Below, in pieces: positions 13,744 through 19,956 of a DNA stretch of 22,328 bases. The notes under the pieces were generated by a model. It searched no databases. It was not told the origin of the DNA and was given only the letters and a program-made list of their open reading frames with translations. Both the position numbers and the translations under genes were made by a program. Within the stretch, counting starts at the first letter, position 1. Each line of letters opens with the position of its first letter. Source of the stretch: a virus. The stretch lies in the IMG/VR virus record IMGVR_UViG_3300011189_000052, positions 1 through 22,328 of that record; one strand, 5' to 3'.

Positions 13744-14281
13744 CATTCACACTCGGATCAAAGCACTCCGCGAAGGCGGACAAGTCAAACGGGCACATGC
13801 GAAACAACTCCATCGAGAATACACCGTAGGTACCCACACCTATAACATGCTGGGTCTTCTCGAAGTGTTACACCCCAGCCCCTCGTTGGCGCTGTATCGG
13901 GCAATTCTCTGGCATGATGTCCCTGAACGATGGACAGGGGATATCCCCACACCGGTAAAGAAGGCGAGGCCGCGTATCAAAAAAGAGTTGAAAGAGCTGG
14001 AGACGGATATATTATCTCAGCTCGGAGGCCTCTTTGTCTTGACGGAGGGCGAAGAAATCTGGATGAAAGCGATCGACATGACCGAGCTTTGGCTGTGGGC
14101 GCGGGAAGAGATATCGATGGGGAATAGTTCCGTCATCGATTTACACGACGAGTGCTTAGGGATCATCGAAGCGCTGTTCGCCTCAGGCCGCATGCCCTCG
14201 CCTGTGGGTCGCTTCGTTGATCAAGAGAAGACTCGCCCGCATCGGTTCCTGAGTGACGTCCCAGAGAGAGTATTCGAATGA
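13736..14281 (+). CDS. YfbR-like HD-domain 5'-nucleotidase
   Basis: 181 residues from the ATG at 13736; an earlier in-frame start lies deeper in the previous gene and is unlikely. The HD phosphohydrolase metal ligands are visible: His34 in GTHTYNM, His60-Asp61 in LWHDVPERWTGDIPTPVKK, and a distal Asp114 in AIDMTELW. The segment HDVPERWTGDIPTPVK is very close to YfbR HDASEVLTGDLPTPVK; YfbR removes phosphate from deoxynucleoside monophosphates. Phage homologues may adjust dNMP pools or clear unwanted nucleotides. It is coupled to both neighbours (eight-base and ATGA overlaps). Confidence 0.85.
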   Translation: MLDIHTRIKALREGGQVKRAHAKQLHREYTVGTHTYNMLGLLEVLHPSPSLALYRAILWHDVPERWTGDIPTPVKKARPRIKKELKELETDILSQLGGLFVLTEGEEIWMKAIDMTELWLWAREEISMGNSSVIDLHDECLGIIEALFASGRMPSPVGRFVDQEKTRPHRFLSDVPERVFE

Positions 14282-14724
14282 AATTCAGCAGTGACCCCAA
14301 CAGCCGGCTCAATCTGCTGAGGATAGCTCACATGGAAGCGCTGGAAATGCTCAGGACGGCGAACAAGGAAAGGTCGCCCTACAGAGGCAAGGCTCTGGCG
14401 AACTATAAGAAGGCCAGACTAGACTTGAAGTATTTCGTGGAAGGCCGAGAAAGACCAAAGAAACATGCAATTGATTTCAGCGTAACGATCGGAGGGATAC
14501 CTGCGGGAATATCTCTGTTGTCATACACGGGCGCTAAGCCCCTCAAGCAGTACACGTTTCCCGGAGCAGGGCCGGGGGACTACGAACCCCCCGAAGAGGC
14601 AGAGGCGACGTTTGTGGTGACGGATCGCCACGGATATGAAGCGAAATGGCTGAGACGCAAGGCGAACGAATCTCGGCTGGAGCAGGAGGTAATCAACCTA
14701 GTGGAGAAAGGCAATGGCGAGTAA
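14278..14724 (+). CDS. 148-residue protein of unknown function
   Basis: ATGA overlap with the nucleotidase. The N-terminal 60 residues are helical and basic (LLRIAHMEALEMLRTAN, ANYKKARLDLKYFVEGRERPKK). A beta-rich middle follows (IDFSVTIGGIPAGISLLSYTG), then a glycine/proline linker (PGAGPGDYEPPEEAEATF) and a second short strand-rich part (FVVTDRHGYEAKWLRR). The PE-rich linker between two structured parts suggests two small domains. No family is recognised. It overlaps the next gene by 11 bases. Confidence 0.7.
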   Translation: MKFSSDPNSRLNLLRIAHMEALEMLRTANKERSPYRGKALANYKKARLDLKYFVEGRERPKKHAIDFSVTIGGIPAGISLLSYTGAKPLKQYTFPGAGPGDYEPPEEAEATFVVTDRHGYEAKWLRRKANESRLEQEVINLVEKGNGE

Positions 14725-15016
14725 TCCCGACAGGCATGGATTCGAATGCCTCGTGAAGGAGAACTTCCGCGTACCCGATAAGGAGTTCCTAGCCAGGAAG
14801 CGCAACGGCTATTATTACGGGCACCTGGATGCTTATTTTAAACTCTATAAAGCGATGAAGGAGAAACAAGCAGCTGAAATAGAGACCTTGAAAGAGAATC
14901 TTTGGCAGATTCTCGAAGGTACCGCAGAAAGAAAAGCTACGTCCGACAGAGAAACGCTGATCAAACAGATCGTTGTTGATCTCCGGGCACATCTGGACGA
15001 CTTGAAAGGAAATTAA
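14714..15016 (+). CDS. 100-residue helical protein, unknown
   Basis: GAGAAAGG lies just before the ATG, within the end of the upstream gene. The N-terminal 45 residues are aromatic and basic (FLARKRNGYYYGHLDAYFKLY); residues 46-98 are charged and alpha-helical, probably coiled coil (KEKQAAEIETLKENL, LIKQIVVDLRAHLDDLK). No catalytic motif is visible. Confidence 0.65.
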   Translation: MASNPDRHGFECLVKENFRVPDKEFLARKRNGYYYGHLDAYFKLYKAMKEKQAAEIETLKENLWQILEGTAERKATSDRETLIKQIVVDLRAHLDDLKGN

Positions 15017-15018
15017 TC

Positions 15019-15231
15019 ATGGATTACGCGCTCGCTTCACAAATCATTCGTTTGAAATTGAAGCAGTCTTGCAGAGCAGATGTCATAGAAGGCGCGAACA
15101 TTTCGGGGAGCACCTACGACAGGTGGTCGCGGGATGAAGTGCACAAGCCCAGTCTGATGGTCTTCGTCAAGCTATGCATCTATTATGGCATCCAGGTAGA
15201 TTTGAAAGCATTGCGAAGCTTGACCTACTAA
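15019..15231 (+). CDS. Small helix-turn-helix protein, putative regulator
   Basis: 70 residues with AAAGGAAA upstream. The order is helix (ALASQIIRLKLKQS), then RADVIEGANISGSTYDRWSR, which fits the helix-turn-helix of Cro/phage-type regulators (recognition helix around SGSTYDRWSR), then a linker with PS and a last helix (LMVFVKLCIYYGIQV). This is close to the pattern of small Cro-like or XRE-like domains where an ISxSTYxRW helix is followed by KPSLxxFxxLCxxxGI. No dimerisation or cleavage domain is present. It could be a repressor of early transcription. A family match is suggested, not proven. Confidence 0.6.
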   Translation: MDYALASQIIRLKLKQSCRADVIEGANISGSTYDRWSRDEVHKPSLMVFVKLCIYYGIQVDLKALRSLTY

Positions 15232-15251
15232 CCCTTCACCGGAGAAATATT

Positions 15252-15497
15252 ATGAAAGTTGTCGTATTCAGCGGACCCGGATGTTCGGGCTGCGAAGCCT
15301 TGAAGACATCGTTGGAGGCCGCGCGAATCCCTTTCGAAGAAGTCAACGTCGACACACAAGAGGGAGCCAAGTCGGCGATAAAGCACGGCGTGAGGACGCT
15401 GCCGACGACGTTATTGATGGATCACGACGTGGTCGTGCAGAAATTCATCGGCTTCAACTTCCTGCATATCAAGGAAATCACGAGAGGGTTGAGATGA
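15252..15497 (+). CDS. Glutaredoxin/thioredoxin-like redoxin with CSGC active site
   Basis: 81 residues, ATG with GGAGAA ahead. It has the thioredoxin fold order: strand MKVVVFSG, active site GPGCSGCEALK (Cys10 and Cys13), helix, strand FEEVNVDT, helix, the conserved cis-proline loop TLPTTLL, strand VVVQKFIG and a last helix. The length is in the glutaredoxin/NrdH range rather than full thioredoxin (about 105). It would reduce protein disulfides or a ribonucleotide reductase. No reductase gene is in the window. Because T7-type DNA polymerase uses host thioredoxin as processivity factor, a phage-encoded redoxin is suggestive, but binding is not shown. ATGA overlap with the next gene. Confidence 0.85.
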   Translation: MKVVVFSGPGCSGCEALKTSLEAARIPFEEVNVDTQEGAKSAIKHGVRTLPTTLLMDHDVVVQKFIGFNFLHIKEITRGLR

Positions 15498-15982
15498 ATG
15501 CATTTACGACGAGCACAGATCCCGCAACGTTTGCCGACGAGATGTGTGATCTGCGCCTGATCGAAACAGCTGAGTCTTACGCAGTGCTGTTGGGCATGTG
15601 TCATCGTCTCATAGACGGTTTCGGCCCTCTCTGGGTCGCTCACGACGGCAACGCTCGCCGGTGGTGGGAGCACAAAACCGACACTCTTGATGGAAGCGGC
15701 AAGAGAGTCCGTCTGACGGGCTATGTTCTCCTGTCTTTCAGAGGGAGGAACGGAGACGAGGCTTTGCAATGGGTCCGTCGTAGCTCGCTGAACTATATTT
15801 GGTTGAGAGAGGTTTGGTGCGCGGTTCTGGACAATTACGAAAAAGCGCTGGGAGTTGAACATGAGTATGAGAAGCTCAGGACAGCTCTTCGAGAGCCGCC
15901 GGAAAAGCTGCGGGAGGCGCCCGAGGGTGGCAGTAGCTCTCGTATCAGGGTCCCCAAATTCACATTACCGAAGAAGGCATGA
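15494..15982 (+). CDS. Conserved phage protein with a WVR-S..NY.WL motif
   Basis: 162 residues from the ATG at 15494 (ATGA overlap with the redoxin gene). The N-terminal part (EMCDLRLIETAESYAVLLGM) and the later ALQWVRRSSLNYIWLREVW followed by LDNYEKALGVEHEYEKL match a pattern I recall in uncharacterised phage and bacterial proteins: a helix with HL/ET..A..L, then C..WVRES..NY.WL, then EY..R(Y)G..H. The C-terminal 35 residues are Pro/Glu-rich and basic, likely disordered. A DNA repair role has been suspected for some relatives because of their gene neighbours, but I cannot establish it here. Confidence 0.65.
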   Translation: MNAFTTSTDPATFADEMCDLRLIETAESYAVLLGMCHRLIDGFGPLWVAHDGNARRWWEHKTDTLDGSGKRVRLTGYVLLSFRGRNGDEALQWVRRSSLNYIWLREVWCAVLDNYEKALGVEHEYEKLRTALREPPEKLREAPEGGSSSRIRVPKFTLPKKA

Positions 15983-15986
15983 CTGA

Positions 15987-16403
15987 ATGAATAGGAACAT
16001 ACTCCACCGTTCTCAGCTGGAGGCGTTCAAAGTGTTCTTGGACGCCAAAGGTCGCCCTCACAGAGGAGGCAAGGGGGAGTACCAAGTGCTCCAAGTGAAG
16101 ATACCTGGACAGAGCTGGGAAGTGGTGTCCTCCAGGAATTTCATGCCTGATCACTTTACGGTGTCGTCAGGTCTGATGCCGTTAGTGAAGGAGTTTCTGA
16201 GAGGTTGCGACACCAGAGAGTTGACGACGTCGTGGGCGGAAGAGCTGGAGAAGCTCACGGATGATCTTCTTCAGCTGCTCTCCTCACGCCAGTCGCCTGA
16301 GGCGTTTGACATCATCAAGAGTGAGACGGAGCGGCGGAAGGCACTGGTGGAAACCAAAGTGAAAAGAGCATTCAGACGTAAGAGAGGAAAGATCAATGGA
16401 TGA
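15987..16403 (+). CDS. 138-residue basic protein, unknown
   Basis: AAGGC lies ahead of the start at close to normal spacing. The N-terminal half is an alpha/beta unit (LEAFKVFLDAKGRPHRGG, YQVLQVKIPGQSWEVVSS) ending in SSGLMPLVKEFL. The C-terminal half is helical and strongly basic at the end (RRKALVETKVKRAFRRKRGK), which could bind nucleic acid. It overlaps the next gene by eight bases. No family name. Confidence 0.65.
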   Translation: MNRNILHRSQLEAFKVFLDAKGRPHRGGKGEYQVLQVKIPGQSWEVVSSRNFMPDHFTVSSGLMPLVKEFLRGCDTRELTTSWAEELEKLTDDLLQLLSSRQSPEAFDIIKSETERRKALVETKVKRAFRRKRGKING

Positions 16404-16713
16404 AGAAGGCTATGTATTGGTGAGACACGACGGCCACTACGGTTACGGGAGCACGCCCTCAAAGGCCGCCAAGAATGCAAAGATGGGGCGGTCTTACGTG
16501 TCGGCGTATCTGTGTTACGCGGACCAGCGTTTCGTCAAAGGCGATCTGGATATCCCAGACCACGGCGGCGTCACGTGGTTCCTCACGAATGAGGCGCAAG
16601 AAGCGAGTTTCCGTTACCCGTGGCTGGGAGATTTTTTCGCAGACAACCTCGTAGTGGCGCGCGGTGAAATGCGTCTCGTCAAAGGTGTCCTTGAATGTAA
16701 AATGAGGCTATGA
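16396..16713 (+). CDS. 105-residue protein, unknown
   Basis: The start lies in the preceding gene (eight-base overlap), with GAGAGGAAAG just upstream. Features are GYVLVRHDGHYGYGSTPSKA, AAKNAKMGRSYVSAYLCYA, and a C-terminal LVVARGEMRLVKGVLECKMRL that looks like two beta strands. Small, soluble and aromatic-rich. ATGA overlap with the following zinc protein gene suggests joint expression. Confidence 0.65.
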   Translation: MDEEGYVLVRHDGHYGYGSTPSKAAKNAKMGRSYVSAYLCYADQRFVKGDLDIPDHGGVTWFLTNEAQEASFRYPWLGDFFADNLVVARGEMRLVKGVLECKMRL

Positions 16714-17114
16714 TTTGTGAAGACTGCGGGAATTCCGTAGAGTTGCTCTCCTTTGACGAGCTTTGTGCAGATTGCGAGTTCAAGGAGAAAACAAGGATGA
16801 GACAAAGCATGGAAGCGTTGGCGGCACGACTTCTGTATAAGGTGGAGGTGGTCGAGCACTTCCCCGAAAGGGAGCGAGCATTCATGCGACACTGTGACGA
16901 TTGCGTTCACGGCAGATCAGATGAGCTCGTCATGCGGATGGGTTGTGCCAAAAGTCATAGGCCGCGCTTTTTCCAGCCCAAGAGCGGTGACTTTACTTCG
17001 GGCCAATGGGGTTGGATGAGGAGTTGTAGAGACTTTAAATACAAGAAGATCGTCGAAGAACAGAAGATTAAAGACCTACTAAACAGGGGAAAAGAAAATG
17101 AGCAATTCAGGTAA
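16710..17114 (+). CDS. Protein with two cysteine-rich zinc sites
   Basis: 134 residues. The first site is CEDC...CADC (Cys3, 6, 19, 22), a classic small zinc ribbon. The second is CDDC (62, 65), then GC (79) and SC (106) around KSHRPRFFQPKSG and WGWMRSCRDF; I recognise this CxxC...GC...KPRFF...W...C.DF layout from uncharacterised phage proteins. The two sites are joined by a helical linker (28-50). It is likely cytoplasmic and nucleic-acid or protein binding. The start is the ATGA overlap with the gene before; the end overlaps the next gene by 17 bases. Confidence 0.75.
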   Translation: MICEDCGNSVELLSFDELCADCEFKEKTRMRQSMEALAARLLYKVEVVEHFPERERAFMRHCDDCVHGRSDELVMRMGCAKSHRPRFFQPKSGDFTSGQWGWMRSCRDFKYKKIVEEQKIKDLLNRGKENEQFR

Positions 17115-17440
17115 GTACGCGCAGCGGCGGTCAAGGGGCGCGAGAGAGGCCAGCCTCGTGGGCGTCGACGACGCCATGCCGTCGGTATCGCCTCCGCCGC
17201 CGAACATGCGCGGTGGTGCCCACAGAGCCGACATCGGCGGGTCTCCGTCCGGCAACGGCGAAATCCCCAACTTCACGGACGAGCACCCCCGCAAGAGTTT
17301 CGCGGATTTGGAACGAGAGGTGGCCGCACTCCTTGGGCCGCATGGGCCAGGAGGCCGTTGATTTAACCCTAGAATATAGTACGGGCGAACCGCGCTTTAA
17401 GCGCAATCCAGAAATCATGAGGAATTATCAGAATGACTGA
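17098..17440 (+). pseudogene. Small gene split by a +1 shift at GGG
   Basis: From the ATG at 17098 the frame runs 87 residues and stops at 17361 after a helix FADLEREVAALLG that is cut short as PHGPGGR. The +1 frame continues naturally as RMGQEAVDLTLEYSTGE with PEIMRNYQND and ends at TGA 17438-17440, overlapping the next gene's start at 17433. Removing one G from GGG at 17335-17337 joins them (ALLG-RMGQEAVDL), giving 113 residues. The N-terminal half is low-complexity, Pro/Gly/Ser/Arg-rich and more GC-rich than its surroundings. A free-standing 32-residue gene from ATG 17342 is the alternative. Confidence 0.55.
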
Positions 17441-18020
17441 ACTGAAGCAAGTGTATCAAGCAGCCGACGGAACCGTCTTTAACTCGAAGAGAGAAGCCGA
17501 AGATCACCAGCGGCGGCCTCAGCAGCGCACCGCGCTGATGACTCTTGTAGAAGGCAACGAGGAGCTGGCCGACTGGCTGCTTGAGCACAAGTCAGACTTG
17601 GAAGAGAACTTCGACATCGGCACAGTACGCCGGGTGACGAAAAGCGAAAGGAACAAGCTGACTAAGGCACTGGAAGCGCTCAAAGAAGAAGAGGGCGATA
17701 ACAAGAAGTACGCTTTCTTGATCGAGCACAGTGACGACATCATCAAGTCCTTCAAGTGGCCCGGTCAGAAGCGCCTCACCGGCGACGATAAAGACGCTGC
17801 CATCAAGGAAGCACTTACGGAGCTGGTCGGCGACGACAACCTGAAGCTGGCTGACTACATCGTGGCCAAGCGTGACGACATCGTCGAAGCTTTCAATGCG
17901 GGTAAGCCGAAACGTGAAGTCACTCCGCAAGCTCTGGAAGGTCTGCGTAAGTATCAAGAAAAGATGAAGGCTGAAAAAGAAGCCAAGAAAGCCGCCGAAG
18001 AGGCAGCTAAGGCAGAGTAA
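17433..18020 (+). CDS. Conserved phage protein built of three internal repeats
   Basis: 195 residues. The N-terminus (VYQAADGTVFNSKREAEDH) has the 'G.(V/I)F.(S/T)..EAE.(H/Y)' look of a family I recognise in other phages, without known function. Residues 38-83, about 86-131 and 132-175 are three copies of one unit: L(A)DxxxxxxDDI(x)xxFxxGxxKRxVT......L..AL. The repeats differ in detail (ENFDIGTVRRVTK, KSFKWPGQKRLTG, EAFNAGKPKREVT). The C-terminal 20 residues are Lys/Ala/Glu-rich helix. It may be an adaptor that bundles copies of a small helical domain. A hairpin-rich leader and a terminator follow the gene. Confidence 0.8.
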   Translation: MTELKQVYQAADGTVFNSKREAEDHQRRPQQRTALMTLVEGNEELADWLLEHKSDLEENFDIGTVRRVTKSERNKLTKALEALKEEEGDNKKYAFLIEHSDDIIKSFKWPGQKRLTGDDKDAAIKEALTELVGDDNLKLADYIVAKRDDIVEAFNAGKPKREVTPQALEGLRKYQEKMKAEKEAKKAAEEAAKAE

Positions 18021-18021
18021 C

Positions 18022-18109
18022 CACTGCCGCCGGAAGGCGGGTGTCATGCTCGCCTACCTCGCTTCACAAGACCCGCGAGAGTCTGAGGTGATGTTGACCC
18101 GTGTCACCT
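18022..18109 (+). other. Structured non-coding stretch with two hairpins before a terminator
   Basis: The 150 bases between 18021 and 18174 hold three hairpins. The first is CCGCC-GGAA-GGCGG with a CAC/GTG extension across a two-base bulge (18022-18043). The second is AGGTGA/TCACCT around a 12-base loop (18086-18109). The third is the terminator at 18119-18148. None is explained by a clear gene. A small RNA or a structured 3' end is possible. Confidence 0.4.
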
Positions 18110-18126
18110 TCTCGTACTGCCCCTGA
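18046..18126 (+). CDS. Possible 26-residue ORF in the structured gap
   Basis: ATG at 18046 with GGCGGGTG upstream, open for 26 codons (MLAYLASQDPRESEVMLTRV...), ending in the terminator stem. The residue composition is not clearly coding, and the frame lies across two hairpins. It is listed only because nothing else fills the gap. Confidence 0.2.
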   Translation: MLAYLASQDPRESEVMLTRVTFSYCP

Positions 18127-18148
18127 CAGAACACCGTCGGGGGCTTTT
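18119..18148 (+). terminator. Rho-independent terminator
   Basis: A nine-base-pair stem GCCCCTGAC/GTCGGGGGC (one T-G wobble), an eight-base loop and four T. It separates the 13339-18020 gene block from the next small operon. Confidence 0.88.
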
Positions 18149-18173
18149 AACAACAAACAAAAAGAGTACAATT

Positions 18174-18422
18174 ATGTTAAATAGATACCGCGAGGAGTTC
18201 GAGAGAGCCGCAAGCCATGAGACGCTCGACATCATGGTGAGGGCTAGAGCAAGACGTCTCGGCGTCGAGTATCAAGGGAGCGATCAGTATGCCACACACG
18301 CGGAGGCGTACCGTGGGGGCAATCAGGAAGTATATCAGATGTTTATTGCAGCTGAAACCCGTCTCAAACGAATCGAGGAAGACTTTAATGCATTACATGG
18401 TCCAAGCTATTTCTTTGGGTAG
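18174..18422 (+). CDS. 82-residue helical protein, unknown
   Basis: AAAAGAG precedes the ATG, in a short leader after the terminator. The product is mainly helical and charged (YREEFERAASHETLDIMVRA, AETRLKRIEEDFNAL). The C-terminus SYFFG is hydrophobic. First gene of a run of three small genes that ends at a terminator. No family recognised. Confidence 0.65.
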   Translation: MLNRYREEFERAASHETLDIMVRARARRLGVEYQGSDQYATHAEAYRGGNQEVYQMFIAAETRLKRIEEDFNALHGPSYFFG

Positions 18423-18621
18423 ACTCCACACACTCGGGGGGATTGAACTAGGTGAGTCTGACCCCAACTGGCTCATAGCCAGGAGCTTGGAGGAGCGCGA
18501 ATTTCTTCTGGATCGAAAGGTTATCATCAACCTTTCCAAGCGAAGAAAGACCATCGTCGTGTCGACGTTGGATGATGAACCAATCTTACTTTTAAGGAGA
18601 GAAGATGTACAGATTTGCTGA
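18388..18621 (+). CDS. 77-residue protein, unknown
   Basis: The start lies within the previous gene (35-base overlap). ATG 18388 is preferred because GAGGAA is seven bases ahead; ATG 18397 is the alternative. The product has a strand-rich part (KVIINLSKRRKTIVVST, EPILLLRREDVQIC) and an acidic middle (LEEREFLLDR). It overlaps the following gene's start by 17 bases. Confidence 0.6.
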   Translation: MHYMVQAISLGRLHTLGGIELGESDPNWLIARSLEEREFLLDRKVIINLSKRRKTIVVSTLDDEPILLLRREDVQIC

Positions 18622-18769
18622 ATTGAAAGGCGAAGCGTGTATCGTTGACGGAAAAGGTGCCATTTTCAAGTCCTATGGAGAGAACACCGAAACCATGGAG
18701 AACGTGGCCAAAGCACGGGTGGCCAGTCTCAACAAAGATCCCTTTGTTGAAGAAGAAGAAACCGAGTAA
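18605..18769 (+). CDS. 54-residue small phage protein with acidic tail
   Basis: AAGGAGAG lies immediately upstream of the ATG, in the end of the previous gene. The product starts MYRFAELKGEACIVDGKG and has a helix with alanines (ENVAKARVASL) and an acidic tail (EEEETE). The F(A)E..G..(A)(C)I.(D)G..G.I...Y layout is common among very short phage proteins of unknown function. A terminator starts eight bases after the stop. Confidence 0.65.
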   Translation: MYRFAELKGEACIVDGKGAIFKSYGENTETMENVAKARVASLNKDPFVEEEETE

Positions 18770-18777
18770 CCCTTTAC

Positions 18778-18799
18778 GCCCTCTTCGGAGGGCTTTTTT
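18778..18799 (+). terminator. Rho-independent terminator
   Basis: A perfect six-base-pair stem GCCCTC/GAGGGC with a TTCG tetraloop and six T. It closes the 18174-18769 operon; the next gene starts 15 bases later. Confidence 0.9.
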
Positions 18800-18814
18800 A
18801 TTCAAGAGGCGATA

Positions 18815-19281
18815 ATGATTGAGTATACCACGGTTGCAGCGATGTACTCGGGCGATCCCACCGTCTACACATTCTTGTGCAAGATGGAGCTGGCGGAAAA
18901 GCTCGTCCCGCAAGACAAGGTCGTAGCCAAGTCCGCCAGAGGTTTAGGTGTTGTCATGATTCTGGACGTCCACGACGTGCCCAGAGACACCGGCAACTTC
19001 AACTATCGCTGGGTGTTCCAGAAGGTGGACACGGATGAGATAGCGGAGCTGGAGAAAGCTCAGTTGAACAAAGACATAAAGCGGGCCAGTGAGGCCGAAT
19101 CCGAGCCGGAAGACGTGGCCGCGATCAAGGCCGCCGTGGGAGGGCTCGCGCCAAAAAAGCCGCCAGTGAAGATTCCGAGCGTGCCGAAACTCTGAAGTCG
19201 GATCTTGATCATCTGGAAGCCGAACTGGAAAAGATTCAGCTTCTGGTGATCTCCATAAAGAGAGGTCTCTATGGGGAATGA
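18815..19281 (+). CDS. Conserved phage protein with candidate programmed -1 frameshift
   Basis: The zero frame gives 126 residues (18815-19195). Its core (VYTFLCKMELAEKLVPQDKV, VVAKSARGLGVVMI, DVPRDTG, FNYRWVFQKVDTDE) is a pattern I recognise from small phage proteins of unknown function: a barrel-like beta domain followed by a helix. The zero frame ends weakly as PPVKIPSVPKL. At 19153-19159 the sequence is A_AAA_AAG in phase (cca-aaa-aag). A -1 slip leads into AASEDSERAETLKSDLDHL and EAELEKIQLLVISIKRGL, ending at TGA 19279-19281: a 155-residue product with a coiled-coil-like tail that fills the gap to the next start at 19271. GGGAGG at 19138-19143 lies nine bases upstream of the slip site. 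Alternatively one A is simply missing from the run. Confidence 0.75.
19138..19204 (+). promoter_or_regulatory. dnaX-like -1 frameshift signal
   Basis: In order: Shine-Dalgarno-like GGGAGG (19138-19143), nine-base spacer, slippery A_AAA_AAG (19153-19159), 11-base spacer, and a possible stem pairing GAT-CCGA (19171-19178, T bulged) with TCGGATC (19198-19204). E. coli dnaX has AGGGAG ten bases before the same heptamer and a stem-loop after it. The upstream two elements are clear here; the stem is modest (seven pairs, 19-base loop). Confidence 0.55.
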
Positions 19282-19447
19282 ATTCATCGTGCTGAACATC
19301 GGCGACGTGGCTAAATGTCTTGAAGCGAAGGACATAAACGCACTCGTGGAACTCGTCGACAAGTTTCAGAAGAAGTATAAAGAACTAAATCAAGGACGGT
19401 TGCCAACTTATGTAGTGCTACCGGAGAACATTGATGACGTATCTTAA
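19271..19447 (+). CDS. 58-residue protein, unknown
   Basis: The ATG at 19271 has AGAGAGG ahead and overlaps the -1 frame end of the gene before by 11 bases. The product has a short strand (EFIVLNIGDV), a helical middle (NALVELVDKFQKKYKELN) and a strand TYVVLPENI. Soluble and small. It overlaps the next start by 14 bases. Confidence 0.65.
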   Translation: MGNEFIVLNIGDVAKCLEAKDINALVELVDKFQKKYKELNQGRLPTYVVLPENIDDVS

Positions 19448-19616
19448 AGCAACGAAGGAAAGAGTTTTCATTTTACCGACACTGAATGGCGGCAGTACGC
19501 TCAATCCGGGGCAAGGATACGTTGATATCCTGATCCCCCGAGCGGGATTAAAGAACGGCAATAAAGCCGTAACCCAACGGGTCAAAACTTCCAGCATTGA
19601 GGAAGTGGCCTCATAA
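19434..19616 (+). CDS. 60-residue protein, unknown
   Basis: ATG at 19434 inside the end of the previous gene; GGAGAACATTG upstream provides a reasonable ribosome site. The product is beta-rich with glycines (RVFILPTLNGGSTLNPGQGY, VDILIPRAGLKNGN) and has a polar tail. I recognise no family. Confidence 0.6.
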   Translation: MTYLKATKERVFILPTLNGGSTLNPGQGYVDILIPRAGLKNGNKAVTQRVKTSSIEEVAS

Positions 19617-19629
19617 CCAAGGACGACCA

Positions 19630-19956
19630 ATGAGAGTTATAGAGTACATCCTACCGAACGGCAAGCAGCGTGTGCACAGGATCTCTCACGTGAGAAGGAC
19701 CGACAGAGATTTCTTCGAAGAGAATCGCATAACGATCTCCTATGAGAGGGATGGAAAGTTCCTTATAATGTACATTCAACTGAACAACTACTATATAAGA
19801 GGTGAAGCACCGGAAGAGTTACTGAAGATATTACCGGAGAAAACTCCGATCGTCAAGACCATGGCCCTTTGCCGAGAAATGGCAGAGAAATACATCAATA
19901 AGACCCTCGTGGAAGACTATAGGGTGATGAGGAGAAATGTCAAGATCAACCTATGA
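19630..19956 (+). CDS. 108-residue basic protein, unknown
   Basis: The ATG at 19630 is chosen because AAGGACG lies six bases ahead; an earlier in-frame start has none. Beta-rich and basic N-terminal part (VIEYILPNGKQRVHRI, NRITISYERDGKFLIMYIQ), then a helical part (EELLKILPEK, MALCREMAEKYIN). It overlaps the next gene by 20 bases. No family recognised. Confidence 0.65.
   Translation: MRVIEYILPNGKQRVHRISHVRRTDRDFFEENRITISYERDGKFLIMYIQLNNYYIRGEAPEELLKILPEKTPIVKTMALCREMAEKYINKTLVEDYRVMRRNVKINL

Noticed and set aside
15281-15493. N-terminal extension of the WVR-motif gene through the redoxin
   Set aside because: The extension is the redoxin gene read in another frame; the ATG at 15494 with ATGA overlap is the natural start.
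17342-17440. Independent 32-residue gene from ATG 17342
   Set aside because: No ribosome site of normal spacing, and joining it to the 17098 gene by one base gives a better protein.
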